Below the pieces are notes generated by a model, which worked only from the letters and a program-made list of their open reading frames with translations, was not told the DNA's origin and searched no databases. The translations under genes were made by a program, and so were the position numbers. Below are positions 52,804 to 62,182 of a stretch of DNA of 64,000 nucleotides, piece after piece. Every line of letters begins with the position of its first letter. Positions within the stretch are counted from its first letter, which is position 1. The DNA comes from Thermodesulfobium acidiphilum (GTDB taxonomy: Bacteria; Thermodesulfobiota; Thermodesulfobiia; Thermodesulfobiales; Thermodesulfobiaceae), in the NCBI RefSeq assembly GCF_003057965.1, contig NZ_CP020921.1:312501-376500 (forward strand). The letters are read 5' to 3'.

Positions 52804-55800
52804 ATGAACATGAATAGAAGAGATTTCTTAAAGTATTTGACATTTGGAGTTTGTGCTGCTGGAGTCGGTGTGGGAGCGAGTCAGCAAGATCTGCCTAGAT
52901 ATTTTGGGTATGATGGTAAGCTGATTTATCCGGGTCGAGTAGAGAATTGGCCAGGAGTTGAGGTAAAGTTCTCAACATGTAAACAGTGTCACAGCGATTG
53001 TGCTCTGATGGCAAGAGTGTATAAGGGTACAATATTAAAGTTAGACGGTAGCCCTTATGACATTCACGATACAGAACCTCAAATTAAATACTCTGATTCA
53101 CCAAAAGAGGCTATTATGTATGTGGGTTCTACCTTTGACACATCTAAACCTTATGCAAACGGCTCGCACTCGCTGTGTGCAAGAGGACAGGCTGGCAGGC
53201 AGACTGTTTACGATCCTTATAGGATATACAAACCATTGAAAAGAGTTGGACCAAGGGGTTCAAAAAAATTTAAAACAATATCTTATGAACAATTGCTTGA
53301 TGAAATTTACAATGGCGGCTATCTGTTTAAAGATGTCCCAGGTGAAGAGAATAGATTTGTGGAAGGTTTTAAACAGCTCTGGAACGATGGTAAAAATAGA
53401 TTTGTGCCAGCAAATGAACAATATCCTGATTTTGGTCCAAAAACTAATCAATTTGTGGCCTATTGGGGTAGGGCTGAAGGCGGGCAAAATAACTTCATTA
53501 CCAGGTTCGCAAATGCCTTTGGGTCTGTAAACGCCCTGCCTCACGTTGCTGTTTGTGAGCTGACGCACCATGTGGCGACCCATTCAGTAGTTCCCTCTAA
53601 CATGCTAAAGCCTGATCTGCCAAATTGTGAGTTGGTTTTAGTTTTTGGCTCTAATTATTATCAGGCTAACTTTCCGATGCAAACTCTGGCAAGAAGATCT
53701 GCTGAGGCCACGTCAAGCGGGAAAAAGGTAGTATATATTGACCCAACAGGAGGTAATCAAATATCACATGCTGATTTTGTGCCTATAAAACCTGGCGGCG
53801 ACGGTGCTTTTGCAATGGGGATGATTAGATGGATTATAGAAAATAAAAGGTATAACGAAAAATACTTAGAAGTTCCTAATTTTGATGCAGCCACAAAGCA
53901 GGGAGAACCAAACTTTTCTAATGCAAGTTATTTGGTCATAGTTGATAAGGGCAATCCAAATTATGGTGCTTTTGTAGACAAGGGTATGGTCATAGATAAA
54001 CAATCTGGCTCTCCAACTAAGGCATCTGATTGCACGAAAGCTAACTTGTGGCCTACAGGATATTTGTCTCTTGAACCTGTGACGGTAAATGGTGTGCAGT
54101 GTATGACGGCTATGCAATATCTATGGCAAGAAGTTTCATCACACAGTTATGATGAATATCAAAAAGAATGCGGCATTTCAAAAGAGACCTTTATAAAACT
54201 TGCAGATGAATTTACTTCACATGGAAGAAAGGCTGTTGCTGATATGTATAGGGGTGCAGCAATGCATGCAAATGGCTATTACAATGCAAGGGCTGTCATG
54301 CTTCTAAATGTCCTGATAGGGAACATTGACTGGAAGGGAGGCTATATCAATGGCGCTCCTTCAGCAAATTATATGAATGGCCCATACGACCTTACGAAAT
54401 GGCCGAATTTTGTTGCGCCAAAGGGCGTAAAAATTTCGAGAGAGGGCAGCTTTTACGAGAAAACGAGTGAATACAAGAAGAGGTCTGAAAATGGCGGCAA
54501 TCCCTTTCCTGCTGAAAGACCATGGTTTCCATTCGGATTTGGGATATGGCATGAGATATGGGGTGGAACTTATTTCCAGTATCCATACCCTGTAAAGATA
54601 CTCTTTCAGCACATGGCAAACCCTGCATGGGCACAGCCAGGTATGGGCGGAGCTGATGATGAGTCTTTGATGTGGATAAGGATGATAAAAGATTTAAATA
54701 AAGTACCATTGTTTATTGCAAGCGATATTGTCATAGCTGAGAGCTCTAGCTATGCCGATTACATAATTCCTGATGCAACGTATTTGGAAACATGGGGTAT
54801 GCTGCCAGGATTTCCAACATATCCTACTTCAAGAATATCTGTAAGACAGCCTGTAATTGAGCCCATGACAGAGAAGACCAAAGATGGTAAGCCTATTACA
54901 ATGGAAAACTTCTTAATAGATCTTGCGATAAAAATTGGTTTGCCAGGCTTTGGTAAGAACGCCTTTTTGGACGGTTCTCAGCTGACTATTCGTGAAGAGT
55001 ATTATTTAAAGATGTTGGTAAACATAGCAATGGATGACAAGACCCTATTAAAGCTTGATGGTAACAAGATTGTAAAACAAGGACCCGTTCCTGATGGGGA
55101 TGCCTATGATATGAAAAGCGTTGAAGAATATATGAAAAAATATCCAAATGCTTTGAAGGGAAATGAATGGAAAAAGGCTGCTTATGTATTAGCCAGAGGC
55201 GGACGCTATGAAGATTATGATGTTGGATATCTGCCATTTGGTGAACCCGAATGGGTAACACACAGGCTGGGCAACAGCAAAAATGTCATTAAACTCTACA
55301 ACGAAACGGTCGCGCTTACACACAACGCTATTACTGGAGAACGATTCGATGGATGTGTGAGACTTGAGCCGCCAAAGAATATGATGGGACAGCCTATATA
55401 TGAGATTTACTCAAGGAAAGAATATCCATTTATGCTTTCTACTTACAAGGTTCCTATACATTCAAAGTCGAGGACTATTTCAGATCCGTGGTTGTTAGAG
55501 CTGTTGCCTGGAAACTTCCTTGAGATAAGTGAGGTTGACGCAAAAAAATTAAAATTAGATAATGGAGATACCGTAAGACTGATCTCTCCTTCCTACTCAA
55601 AGGGTATTGTTTGCAGGGTGAGAATAAAATTTGCACTTAGGCCGGGAGTAGTTACTTATTCTCAAGCTTTTGGAAGATGGCTTTATGGTTCTGGAGAATG
55701 GTATATCGACGGTAAAAAATATGTTGGAGATCCGGCAAGAAATGTAGGCATTCATCCAAACCACTTGATGCTCTTAGATCCTTCTATAGCGGCAAAAGAT

Positions 55801-55881
55801 GGATGGACCACGGTACTTCAAAGCGATGTTGCGGGCGGTATGGTTTATTATGATACTCCTGTAAAGATTGAAAAGGTATAA
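52804..55881 (+). CDS. ttrA: Tetrathionate/polysulfide reductase-type molybdopterin subunit (TtrA-like)
   Basis: This 1025-residue member of the DMSO reductase family begins with a Tat signal (NRRDFLKYL). A [4Fe-4S] cluster is formed by C59, C62, C66 and C125. The likely molybdenum ligand is C251 in AVCELTHHVATH. The length and gene order fit TtrA; SreA and ArrA-type reductases are near relatives, so the natural acceptor (tetrathionate, polysulfide, thiosulfate or arsenate) is not settled. It would sit on the outer face of the membrane. Confidence 0.82.
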   Translation: MNMNRRDFLKYLTFGVCAAGVGVGASQQDLPRYFGYDGKLIYPGRVENWPGVEVKFSTCKQCHSDCALMARVYKGTILKLDGSPYDIHDTEPQIKYSDSPKEAIMYVGSTFDTSKPYANGSHSLCARGQAGRQTVYDPYRIYKPLKRVGPRGSKKFKTISYEQLLDEIYNGGYLFKDVPGEENRFVEGFKQLWNDGKNRFVPANEQYPDFGPKTNQFVAYWGRAEGGQNNFITRFANAFGSVNALPHVAVCELTHHVATHSVVPSNMLKPDLPNCELVLVFGSNYYQANFPMQTLARRSAEATSSGKKVVYIDPTGGNQISHADFVPIKPGGDGAFAMGMIRWIIENKRYNEKYLEVPNFDAATKQGEPNFSNASYLVIVDKGNPNYGAFVDKGMVIDKQSGSPTKASDCTKANLWPTGYLSLEPVTVNGVQCMTAMQYLWQEVSSHSYDEYQKECGISKETFIKLADEFTSHGRKAVADMYRGAAMHANGYYNARAVMLLNVLIGNIDWKGGYINGAPSANYMNGPYDLTKWPNFVAPKGVKISREGSFYEKTSEYKKRSENGGNPFPAERPWFPFGFGIWHEIWGGTYFQYPYPVKILFQHMANPAWAQPGMGGADDESLMWIRMIKDLNKVPLFIASDIVIAESSSYADYIIPDATYLETWGMLPGFPTYPTSRISVRQPVIEPMTEKTKDGKPITMENFLIDLAIKIGLPGFGKNAFLDGSQLTIREEYYLKMLVNIAMDDKTLLKLDGNKIVKQGPVPDGDAYDMKSVEEYMKKYPNALKGNEWKKAAYVLARGGRYEDYDVGYLPFGEPEWVTHRLGNSKNVIKLYNETVALTHNAITGERFDGCVRLEPPKNMMGQPIYEIYSRKEYPFMLSTYKVPIHSKSRTISDPWLLELLPGNFLEISEVDAKKLKLDNGDTVRLISPSYSKGIVCRVRIKFALRPGVVTYSQAFGRWLYGSGEWYIDGKKYVGDPARNVGIHPNHLMLLDPSIAAKDGWTTVLQSDVAGGMVYYDTPVKIEKV

Positions 55882-55885
55882 GTAA

Positions 55886-56524
55886 TTGATAAACAACCTC
55901 GATGACTTTAACCTTGAAAGAAAAACTATATACAATATTATCTCTGATATTTTTATACTTAATCCTGATAAAGAACTTTGTAACAGACTATCAAGTTTAG
56001 AGTTATGGGATTTTCTTGGAGAGTATTTAGAAGATAAAAATACTTCTGAGAAATGTATGAATCACATATTGCTTGCTCTGGGTGACGAAAAAGAAATGTC
56101 GAGATTAAATCAGATATTCGAAATGTCTTTTGTGATACCTGTTGCGAATTATTTTATTCCACCCTTTGCAAGCGCTTATATTAGTTATAAGGAATTTCGG
56201 GATAATAACGAATTTTACTCATTGCCAGAGGAGCTGAACACTATATATGGTAATTATGGGATAGATTTTTCTAGCATTCATAGAAGCGACCATATTTCTA
56301 TAATCTGCGCATTTATGTCTATTTTAATTGTCTCAGAAAGTAAGGATAAAAATAGTGCTCTGCTTTATGAAAAAAACTTTTTTAACAGATTTATTTTAAA
56401 TTGGGCTCATATATTTTTTGAAGAAATATCTCGTAAGTTGGAAGAATCTTTTTATAAACACTTTGCCACATTGTGTAAAAGATTCTTAGAAAAGGAAAAA
56501 ACTTTTTTTAGCACCCTATCTTAA
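55886..56524 (+). CDS. TorD-family molybdoenzyme chaperone
   Basis: The 212-residue all-helical protein follows the molybdenum subunit by 4 bases and fits the TorD/DmsD family in size and in the FVIPVANYFIPPFASAYISY segment. It should bind the Tat signal of TtrA and assist cofactor insertion before export. The start is TTG after an AAAAGGT site. A terminator hairpin follows the stop. Confidence 0.8.
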   Translation: MINNLDDFNLERKTIYNIISDIFILNPDKELCNRLSSLELWDFLGEYLEDKNTSEKCMNHILLALGDEKEMSRLNQIFEMSFVIPVANYFIPPFASAYISYKEFRDNNEFYSLPEELNTIYGNYGIDFSSIHRSDHISIICAFMSILIVSESKDKNSALLYEKNFFNRFILNWAHIFFEEISRKLEESFYKHFATLCKRFLEKEKTFFSTLS

Positions 56525-56537
56525 TGTTATAAGTTTT

Positions 56538-56590
56538 AAGCTGTCTGAGAGAAAAAAGGTTTTGATCTGATTCTTTCAGGCAGCTTTTTA
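56538..56590 (+). terminator. Rho-independent terminator after the ttr-like operon
   Basis: AAGCTGTCTGA (56538-56548) pairs with TCAGGCAGCTT (56576-56586) with one wobble, and TTT follows. Confidence 0.85.
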
Positions 56591-56643
56591 TGTTATGTAG
56601 TTTTATAGTAGAATTAGTTAATACTAACTTAGGAGATTTTATT

Positions 56644-57531
56644 GTGAATAAAGTTATTTCTTTATATTTGATCTGCTTATTATTTTTGCTCTTTTCAAGC
56701 GATATCTCTTTTGCAAACGAAGCCGCCGTGCATGCTCAAAGCGACATATCGAATAGGTTATCTCTTTATCTGCCTCTTAACAAAATCTTGAATGTATATC
56801 CTGTTAACAATAGCGATGGCAATAAGTGCTGGATTGTGGTATCTATCGATGAGAACAATCTTACCGATCTTGATCTTTTTTCTACTGTGGGTGAGGGAAT
56901 AATATTTAAAAATTTAGATCGCCTTGTTTTAAATTATCAAAATCCAACCTTTAAAGTTTTTCCTCTTGATAACAATAATCCAAGCGCACTATTAGTCTGG
57001 GATAGGGAAGGAAGCGGAGCGTTTCTTAACTATAAAATATTTTTGGTAAAGGATGGCAGGCTTGTCGATATAGCAGAAGGAGAATCTTTGTTCCAGGGAA
57101 GTATCAAGACTTTTGATGGGGGATATGAACTTACATCCTCTGATAAGAGGTGGTTTTTTGTATGGAACTCAGATAAATTTGAAAAAAATATAGAAGGGGA
57201 TTTTTTAAGTTATCCTGATAACTTTGTTTCAGATGCCAACTTGCCTGATGGGAATACCCTTTTGGTAACGTATAGGGTTGAAAAAAAAGAGGTATCGTGG
57301 CTTTCCAACGATAGGGTTAGCCTAAAGGTTGGTCAGAAACTATTTTTGAGAAGACTTAATCCCTTAGAAGATACTACCTGCAGAATTATATACGGCTATG
57401 GCAATATATCCTACCAGGGCAATGGCCTGTTTCTGGCAAAAAAACAGGGAACAGCTACCATCACCCTTGTCCCAGGAGGATATGATTGGAGTAAAGCCAA
57501 AACCATAACAGTTACTATATCAGCTTCTTAG
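56644..57531 (+). CDS. Secreted protein of unknown function with Big-like C-terminal domain
   Basis: After a signal peptide (hydrophobic ISLYLICLLFLLFSSDI, cut near SFANE) the 295-residue protein is beta-rich and ends in a BIG2-like stretch (RVSLKVGQKLFLRRL, GTATITLVPGG). A longer frame starts upstream, but AGGAG spaced 8 bases from the GTG at 56644 and the signal peptide favour that start. I do not recognise a family. Its stop region overlaps the convergent flavoprotein gene by 17 bases. Confidence 0.7.
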   Translation: MNKVISLYLICLLFLLFSSDISFANEAAVHAQSDISNRLSLYLPLNKILNVYPVNNSDGNKCWIVVSIDENNLTDLDLFSTVGEGIIFKNLDRLVLNYQNPTFKVFPLDNNNPSALLVWDREGSGAFLNYKIFLVKDGRLVDIAEGESLFQGSIKTFDGGYELTSSDKRWFFVWNSDKFEKNIEGDFLSYPDNFVSDANLPDGNTLLVTYRVEKKEVSWLSNDRVSLKVGQKLFLRRLNPLEDTTCRIIYGYGNISYQGNGLFLAKKQGTATITLVPGGYDWSKAKTITVTISAS

Positions 57532-58087
57532 CAAGCCAGGCGATGTTGTGAGCCAGATCGATCATGGTCCTTATGCCCTCTTCGTCCTTTTCTACTTCGC
57601 CTTTGTTTCTACCAATACCTATGTTCCAGTAGCTTGACCCAACCACGATCATCTGCTCAATTAAAAAAAAGTGATTGACGCTGTCGAATCCGTGTATTGC
57701 TCCAGCTCTCCTGTTTACTATTACTGCAGCGCCGATCTTTCTCTTTAAAAGAAAGTCATTGGCTCTGCCTACCATTCCAGCCCTATCTATTAAACATTTT
57801 AATTCGGGAGTAATGTCTGCAAAGTAGATAGGGGAGCCAAGCAGAATAATATCAGAGCTGATCATCTTTTCAAAGCACTCGTTGAATATATCATCGTCCA
57901 CGGCACAACGCTTATCTTTGTTTGCAATACACTTATAACATGCTGTGCAGCCGTGGATCTTTTTCCCGGCCATCTGATAGAGTTCTGTTTGAATTCCATC
58001 TTTTTCTAATTCACTTAAGACCTTCTTTAACATTATTGCGGTATTAGAGTCTTTTCTTGCACTTGAGTTGATAGCCAATGCCTTCAT
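57515..58087 (-). CDS. Iron-sulfur flavoprotein (NADPH-dependent FMN reductase type), copy 1
   Basis: The 190-residue protein has the flavodoxin-like FMN loop INSSARKDSNTA near the start and the four-Cys motif CTACYKCIANKDKRC of iron-sulfur flavoproteins. The LLGSPIYF motif is also present. It may reduce oxygen species or quinones in an anaerobe. It is a clear tandem paralogue of the next gene, 20 bases apart. The 3' end overlaps the convergent secreted-protein gene. Confidence 0.9.
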   Translation of the reverse strand: MKALAINSSARKDSNTAIMLKKVLSELEKDGIQTELYQMAGKKIHGCTACYKCIANKDKRCAVDDDIFNECFEKMISSDIILLGSPIYFADITPELKCLIDRAGMVGRANDFLLKRKIGAAVIVNRRAGAIHGFDSVNHFFLIEQMIVVGSSYWNIGIGRNKGEVEKDEEGIRTMIDLAHNIAWLAKKLI

Positions 58088-58107
58088 AATTATCCCTCCT
58101 AAATAAA

Positions 58108-58701
58108 TTATTGAAATCTTTCTTTGACAAGCCAGGCAATGTTGTGAGCCAGATCGATCATAGTCTTTACGCCCTCTTCGTCTACCTCTTCCTCTGAAAC
58201 GCTTATTGCTTCCGATCCTCTTCCTACTCCTATATTTAAATAATTTGATCCGACAACGATCATTTGTTCTACTAAAAAGAAATGATTAATCGAATCAAGA
58301 CCATGAATTGCTCCGGCTCTCCTATATCTTACTACCACACCAGCGCCAACTTTTCTTTTTAAGAGATATTTGTTTGCGATTGAGACCATTCCGCATCTTT
58401 CCATAAACGCAATAAGCTTTGGAGTGATGTCCACCAGATATACTGGGGAACCAAGAATTATAATATCTGATTCTATCAATTTTTGGATATAATGATTTAG
58501 ATTGTCATCCTTTATTACGCATTTCTTATCTTTATTCTTAAAGCACTTATAACAAGCAGTGCAGGATTTTATTTCCTCGTCTGCAAGTTCTATGAGCTCT
58601 GTTTGTATTTTTTCTCTATCCAGCTCTTCTAAAACTGTCTTTAACATGAAAGCAGTATTCCCACCCTTTTTTGCACTTCCGCTAATAGCTATCGCCTTCA
58701 T
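58108..58701 (-). CDS. Iron-sulfur flavoprotein, copy 2
   Basis: This 197-residue protein has the same layout (ISGSAKKGGNTA, CTACYKCFKNKDKKC, LGSPVYLVDITP) and is about 55 percent identical to copy 1 by eye. The C-terminal segment GAIHGLDSINHFFLVEQMIVVGS is almost the same in both. A GTG at 58704 is possible, but the AAAGGAG site suits the ATG at 58701. It is the first of the two genes on this strand. Confidence 0.9.
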   Translation of the reverse strand: MKAIAISGSAKKGGNTAFMLKTVLEELDREKIQTELIELADEEIKSCTACYKCFKNKDKKCVIKDDNLNHYIQKLIESDIIILGSPVYLVDITPKLIAFMERCGMVSIANKYLLKRKVGAGVVVRYRRAGAIHGLDSINHFFLVEQMIVVGSNYLNIGVGRGSEAISVSEEEVDEEGVKTMIDLAHNIAWLVKERFQ

Positions 58702-58785
58702 CACTTACTCCTTTCTAAAGGTTCGCAAAATAGTGTATTATTTTATTATAGTTTATTTTAATACAATTAAATTTGGAGGAAATTA

Positions 58786-59196
58786 ATGAACGACATATAT
58801 CCATCCAAAAAAAAGGATAATGAGCTAAAAGAAGTTGAAGAATACCAATATCAGGATGAATTTAGCAGGCTAAAATTCAAATATATAGTTGTAAACAAAT
58901 TTGATGGAAGGATAAAACTCTTTTTAATCCAACTTTTAATCCTGTATATTCTACCTTTAGTATTGAGTATGCTTTCAATTATAAAGGGCAACTTTTTAGT
59001 TGTTTTTTGGACATGGGCACTTCTGACATCCTTTGTAATTTTTTTGGCTAATAAATATTATAAAGTAAGCAGATTTTTTACTATTACACTCTTTTTAATT
59101 TTCTACTTCACAATCTCTCTCTTTTCAATCTTTTATTTGGTATTTAGTTCGTTTTTTTATCTGATAACGAGTTTTATAACCTTGTTTTTTAGATAA
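58786..59196 (+). CDS. Small membrane protein of unknown function
   Basis: The 136-residue protein has a charged cytoplasmic start and about three membrane helices. It is not recognised. GGAGG precedes the ATG, and the start lies 85 bases from the divergent flavoprotein gene. No cysteine, histidine or charged residues in the helices hint at transport. Confidence 0.6.
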   Translation: MNDIYPSKKKDNELKEVEEYQYQDEFSRLKFKYIVVNKFDGRIKLFLIQLLILYILPLVLSMLSIIKGNFLVVFWTWALLTSFVIFLANKYYKVSRFFTITLFLIFYFTISLFSIFYLVFSSFFYLITSFITLFFR

Positions 59197-59302
59197 CTTT
59201 AATAGTTGATAGTTTGTAGGCTGTTTAAATTGGTATTTTAAAAGGGTCTAAGTGCTTCCCTGGCTTGAAAGTTTGAGCTTATTTTGATATTCTATCTTTC
59301 AA

Positions 59303-60706
59303 ATGTATAGGATTATTTTTTCTCTTATTTTTGTTTTTCTTTTTGTTTCCCTGGGACAAATTTGTGCCTTTGACAAGGATCTTTATGTGGAAAGCTATCC
59401 GAGTAATTTTGCAGGTGAGGTTCTAAAAAACAATGACGGCCTTTTTATGCTGGCAAACAACATAAAGTTGGTTACCAAAAAGAACTTTTTGATAAACCCG
59501 AAAGAAAAAAGGGTTTATATCTTTGACGTAAAGTTTAATTTGCCTGACAGGAAAAGAATATCTCTTGAATCGGTAAACTTTCCACTAAAAATTATCAATA
59601 AAAACTACTACGTAGACCTTCTTTCGCTTTCAAGCCTCTTTGGTTTTGAGATACTGGACAAAAATGATTACTATCTTTTGGAGCAGGGCAAGAAACTTAA
59701 AATGCCTTCGAACAAAGAGGTACCAACGGGCCTGGTAGCTTTGGGATTTAGCACGGCAAGGAACTTTTCTGATCTTAAAAAAATTGATTTGAATTCGAAT
59801 ATCAATACCTTATGTTTTACCTGGTTTTCTCTGGAAGACGGTTTTGGAAATTTTAGCAATAATGCTGATATTGGAGTAGTTAATTATCTTCATGAAAAAG
59901 GATATAAGGTGTGGGGATTATTTAATAATAAGTTTAATCCTGATTTGACACATAAGCTGTTAGAGAATAAATATAACGTTGAGAATGCAATTAAACAGAT
60001 TGTAATGTATGCTACTATATATCATTTAGATGGAGTTAATGTTGATTTTGAAAACTTTAGAGAACTTGACAAAAACAACTTTAATTACTTTATAGAAAGG
60101 TTGTCTGAAAGGTTAAGGAATATGAACGTTCTTTTATCTGTGGACGTAACTGTCCCTAACGATAACTCGTCCTGGTCCTCGTGTTATGATAGAAAAACAA
60201 TATCAGAATTTAGTGATTACGTTGTTTTGATGGCATATGATGAGTTTACCAGGGGATCTGAGAGAGCAGGGCCTACAGCATCTATTTCCTGGGTAAAGAA
60301 GGGATTAGATGATACGCTAAAAGAAGTGAAACCTGCTAAAGTTTTACTGGGAATACCGTTTTATACCAGAGAATGGATAGAAGACTCATCGGGCAAGATA
60401 ATAAGCGTTAAAGCGCTTGACAACAAGGACCTGAAAGAATTTATTGAGGCCAACAGCATTAGTCCAGAATTTGACAAAAAATATGGTCTTTATCATATTA
60501 GCTTTTACAGGTATAATTTAAGACATGAGATTTGGTTTGACGATACAAAGACCATGTCGAATAAACTTGAGCTTATTAAGAAATATAATCTGGGTGGGTT
60601 TGCAATATGGAAACTGGAGTCAGCAGGGATTTCTAGCTGGGCTTCTTTTTCTAGTGCCTTCGGGGACAAATTAATAAATATAGGAGGAATAAGAAATGGA
60701 GAATAG
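59303..60706 (+). CDS. Secreted GH18 glycosyl hydrolase (peptidoglycan-type, YaaH/YdhD-like)
   Basis: The 467-residue protein has a signal peptide (cut near CAFDK), a copper-amine-oxidase-N-like domain (about 30-135) and a GH18 TIM barrel. The catalytic DxxDxDxE motif is intact as DGVNVDFE at 243-250, with E250 as the acid. Relatives cleave N-acetylglucosamine links in peptidoglycan. There is no good ribosome site before the ATG. The next gene overlaps its end by 11 bases. Confidence 0.88.
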   Translation: MYRIIFSLIFVFLFVSLGQICAFDKDLYVESYPSNFAGEVLKNNDGLFMLANNIKLVTKKNFLINPKEKRVYIFDVKFNLPDRKRISLESVNFPLKIINKNYYVDLLSLSSLFGFEILDKNDYYLLEQGKKLKMPSNKEVPTGLVALGFSTARNFSDLKKIDLNSNINTLCFTWFSLEDGFGNFSNNADIGVVNYLHEKGYKVWGLFNNKFNPDLTHKLLENKYNVENAIKQIVMYATIYHLDGVNVDFENFRELDKNNFNYFIERLSERLRNMNVLLSVDVTVPNDNSSWSSCYDRKTISEFSDYVVLMAYDEFTRGSERAGPTASISWVKKGLDDTLKEVKPAKVLLGIPFYTREWIEDSSGKIISVKALDNKDLKEFIEANSISPEFDKKYGLYHISFYRYNLRHEIWFDDTKTMSNKLELIKKYNLGGFAIWKLESAGISSWASFSSAFGDKLINIGGIRNGE

Positions 60707-61076
60707 CGATCTTGAATATATGGAAAACTTTGAAAGCGACTTTGGTTCGTATGTTGTTGACAATGAGGAAAATGAAGTAAAGATCTGGCTGCTTGATTCT
60801 GACAGGGAAGAGGATCCAGATATTAGTATCTTTTACGAATTAGACGACGATAACGAACCATGGGTTACCGAAGTTAGCTTTTCTTTCCTCCCTCAAGTGC
60901 TCGACTTTGTAGGAATTTGGCGAGATAGATATTTTGATGAACTGGATACCTATTCTGAGGACGAGTTCGATGAAAGCTATGGAAATCTGATGGTAAACCT
61001 TGAAATAATTCAGGAACTCTTGTCCGAACCTTCAGAATGGAGCGACAACTGGTACGAAGAGATTGATGTAGACTAG
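60696..61076 (+). CDS. Highly acidic protein of unknown function
   Basis: The 126-residue protein is strikingly acidic: Asp and Glu are spread over the whole length while only one Lys is present. No signal or membrane helix is seen, and I recognise no family. GGAGG precedes the ATG, which lies in the last codons of the GH18 gene, so they are probably coupled. Confidence 0.65.
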   Translation: MENSDLEYMENFESDFGSYVVDNEENEVKIWLLDSDREEDPDISIFYELDDDNEPWVTEVSFSFLPQVLDFVGIWRDRYFDELDTYSEDEFDESYGNLMVNLEIIQELLSEPSEWSDNWYEEIDVD

Positions 61077-61149
61077 CTTTGCTCACCCTTTAACGGATTA
61101 GTATGCTTTATCTAATATATGTATAATCTTTATGTTATAATTCTTAGTT

Positions 61150-61860
61150 ATGGGAGGAAAAAGATTTCTTAGGATCTTTTTATTGGCTTATAGCCTTGTT
61201 TGTGCACTGTGGGGTGTATCCTTTTTTCTTTTGTTCAGCAGACTTGACAGGATCATAGACAACTCATCCTTTCATAGATTTAGATATTTTCTTCATCAAC
61301 TACCGCCCATAAGCTTGATAATTTTAGCGCTTTGTATAACCATATACCTTCTTGAGAGAATTCGTATACTTTTTTTTGAAAAGGAAACAAGAGACTTTGT
61401 AATCAATAAAAAGGATCACAGGTTTTTGAAGATTCTTCACTACTTTTTTATAATTTTTACCTTATTGTTACTATCTTTTGATATATATGACATACTGACC
61501 AGCAAACTTGCATGGCACACTATATTTAATATGATTGACTCCCCTTCCATGATACTCCTCTCATTGATAATTAGTTTTCTTGTTCTTAGATGGCTGGAAA
61601 ATCAAAGCATAAGGGCTATACATAATGAGGCGGCTGGAAATAGTGACATTTTTAGAAATCTAATGCTTGTGAGAAAGGGGCAGGACATTGCAAGAGCATA
61701 TTTTAACCTGGGAAACATATATTTTGAGAACAAAAATTTCCCTAAAGCACTGCAGTACTTTAAAAAAGCCTGTAAATTTGGGAATAAAGATGCCTGCGAT
61801 AAGCTAAAGGATTTATCTTGTGAAGAAATCAAAAGAGATTTGAGAAAAGAAAATATCTGA
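61150..61860 (+). CDS. Membrane protein with C-terminal TPR/Sel1-like repeat
   Basis: The 236-residue protein has four membrane helices (about 5-28, 49-70, 95-115 and 127-148) and a C-terminal repeat in the cytoplasm (ARAYFNLGNIYFENKNFPKA, then CKFGNKDACDKLKDL) like TPR or Sel1 repeats. It probably binds a partner protein. The stop TGA overlaps an ATG of the decayed nucleotidyltransferase gene. Confidence 0.7.
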   Translation: MGGKRFLRIFLLAYSLVCALWGVSFFLLFSRLDRIIDNSSFHRFRYFLHQLPPISLIILALCITIYLLERIRILFFEKETRDFVINKKDHRFLKILHYFFIIFTLLLLSFDIYDILTSKLAWHTIFNMIDSPSMILLSLIISFLVLRWLENQSIRAIHNEAAGNSDIFRNLMLVRKGQDIARAYFNLGNIYFENKNFPKALQYFKKACKFGNKDACDKLKDLSCEEIKRDLRKENI

Positions 61861-62046
61861 TGTTAAGGCACTTCTTTGGCAGCAGGACTGATATGGAGAA
61901 AAAAGGCGGGGGATATAGATATATTGGTGGTGTCTGAGAAAATAGATTTCGATGTCAGAAGGAAGATAAAGCTGGATCTGATTTTGGCATTTGGCGATAG
62001 GATAAAAAATACTGCTCGTGGCTTTGAATTAGCTCTTGCCGCGTAA
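61844..62046 (+). pseudogene. Degenerate MNT-type nucleotidyltransferase gene with two frameshifts
   Basis: Three reading frames together give one protein segment: EKKISDVKALL, then FGSRTDMEKKGG, then DIDILVVSEKIDFDV and onward to a stop at 62046. The joined FGSR...GGDIDILVV is the nucleotidyltransferase signature. The frame changes lie at a T-run near 61874-61877 and a G-run near 61905-61909. Part of the N-terminus is missing. Either the gene is decayed or the homopolymer runs contain sequencing errors. Confidence 0.6.
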
Positions 62047-62182
62047 GATAGCAACACATTTTATTAAGAAAACATGAACAAAATTTCTAATAAGTTTATA
62101 ACAGGTTCTCAAAACTCCTCTAATGATAATTGTCTATGCTTATATTAGTTAAAACAATTTCATGAAGAGGAGGATTATACGA
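62047..62182. other. Short gene-free stretch before the DUF347 gene
   Basis: AT-rich with no gene. AGGAGG at 62168-62173 serves the following gene. Confidence 0.5.

Noticed and set aside
61863-62057. 64-codon minus-strand frame
   Set aside because: The plus-strand frames at this place reconstruct a nucleotidyltransferase site, so the minus frame is a shadow.
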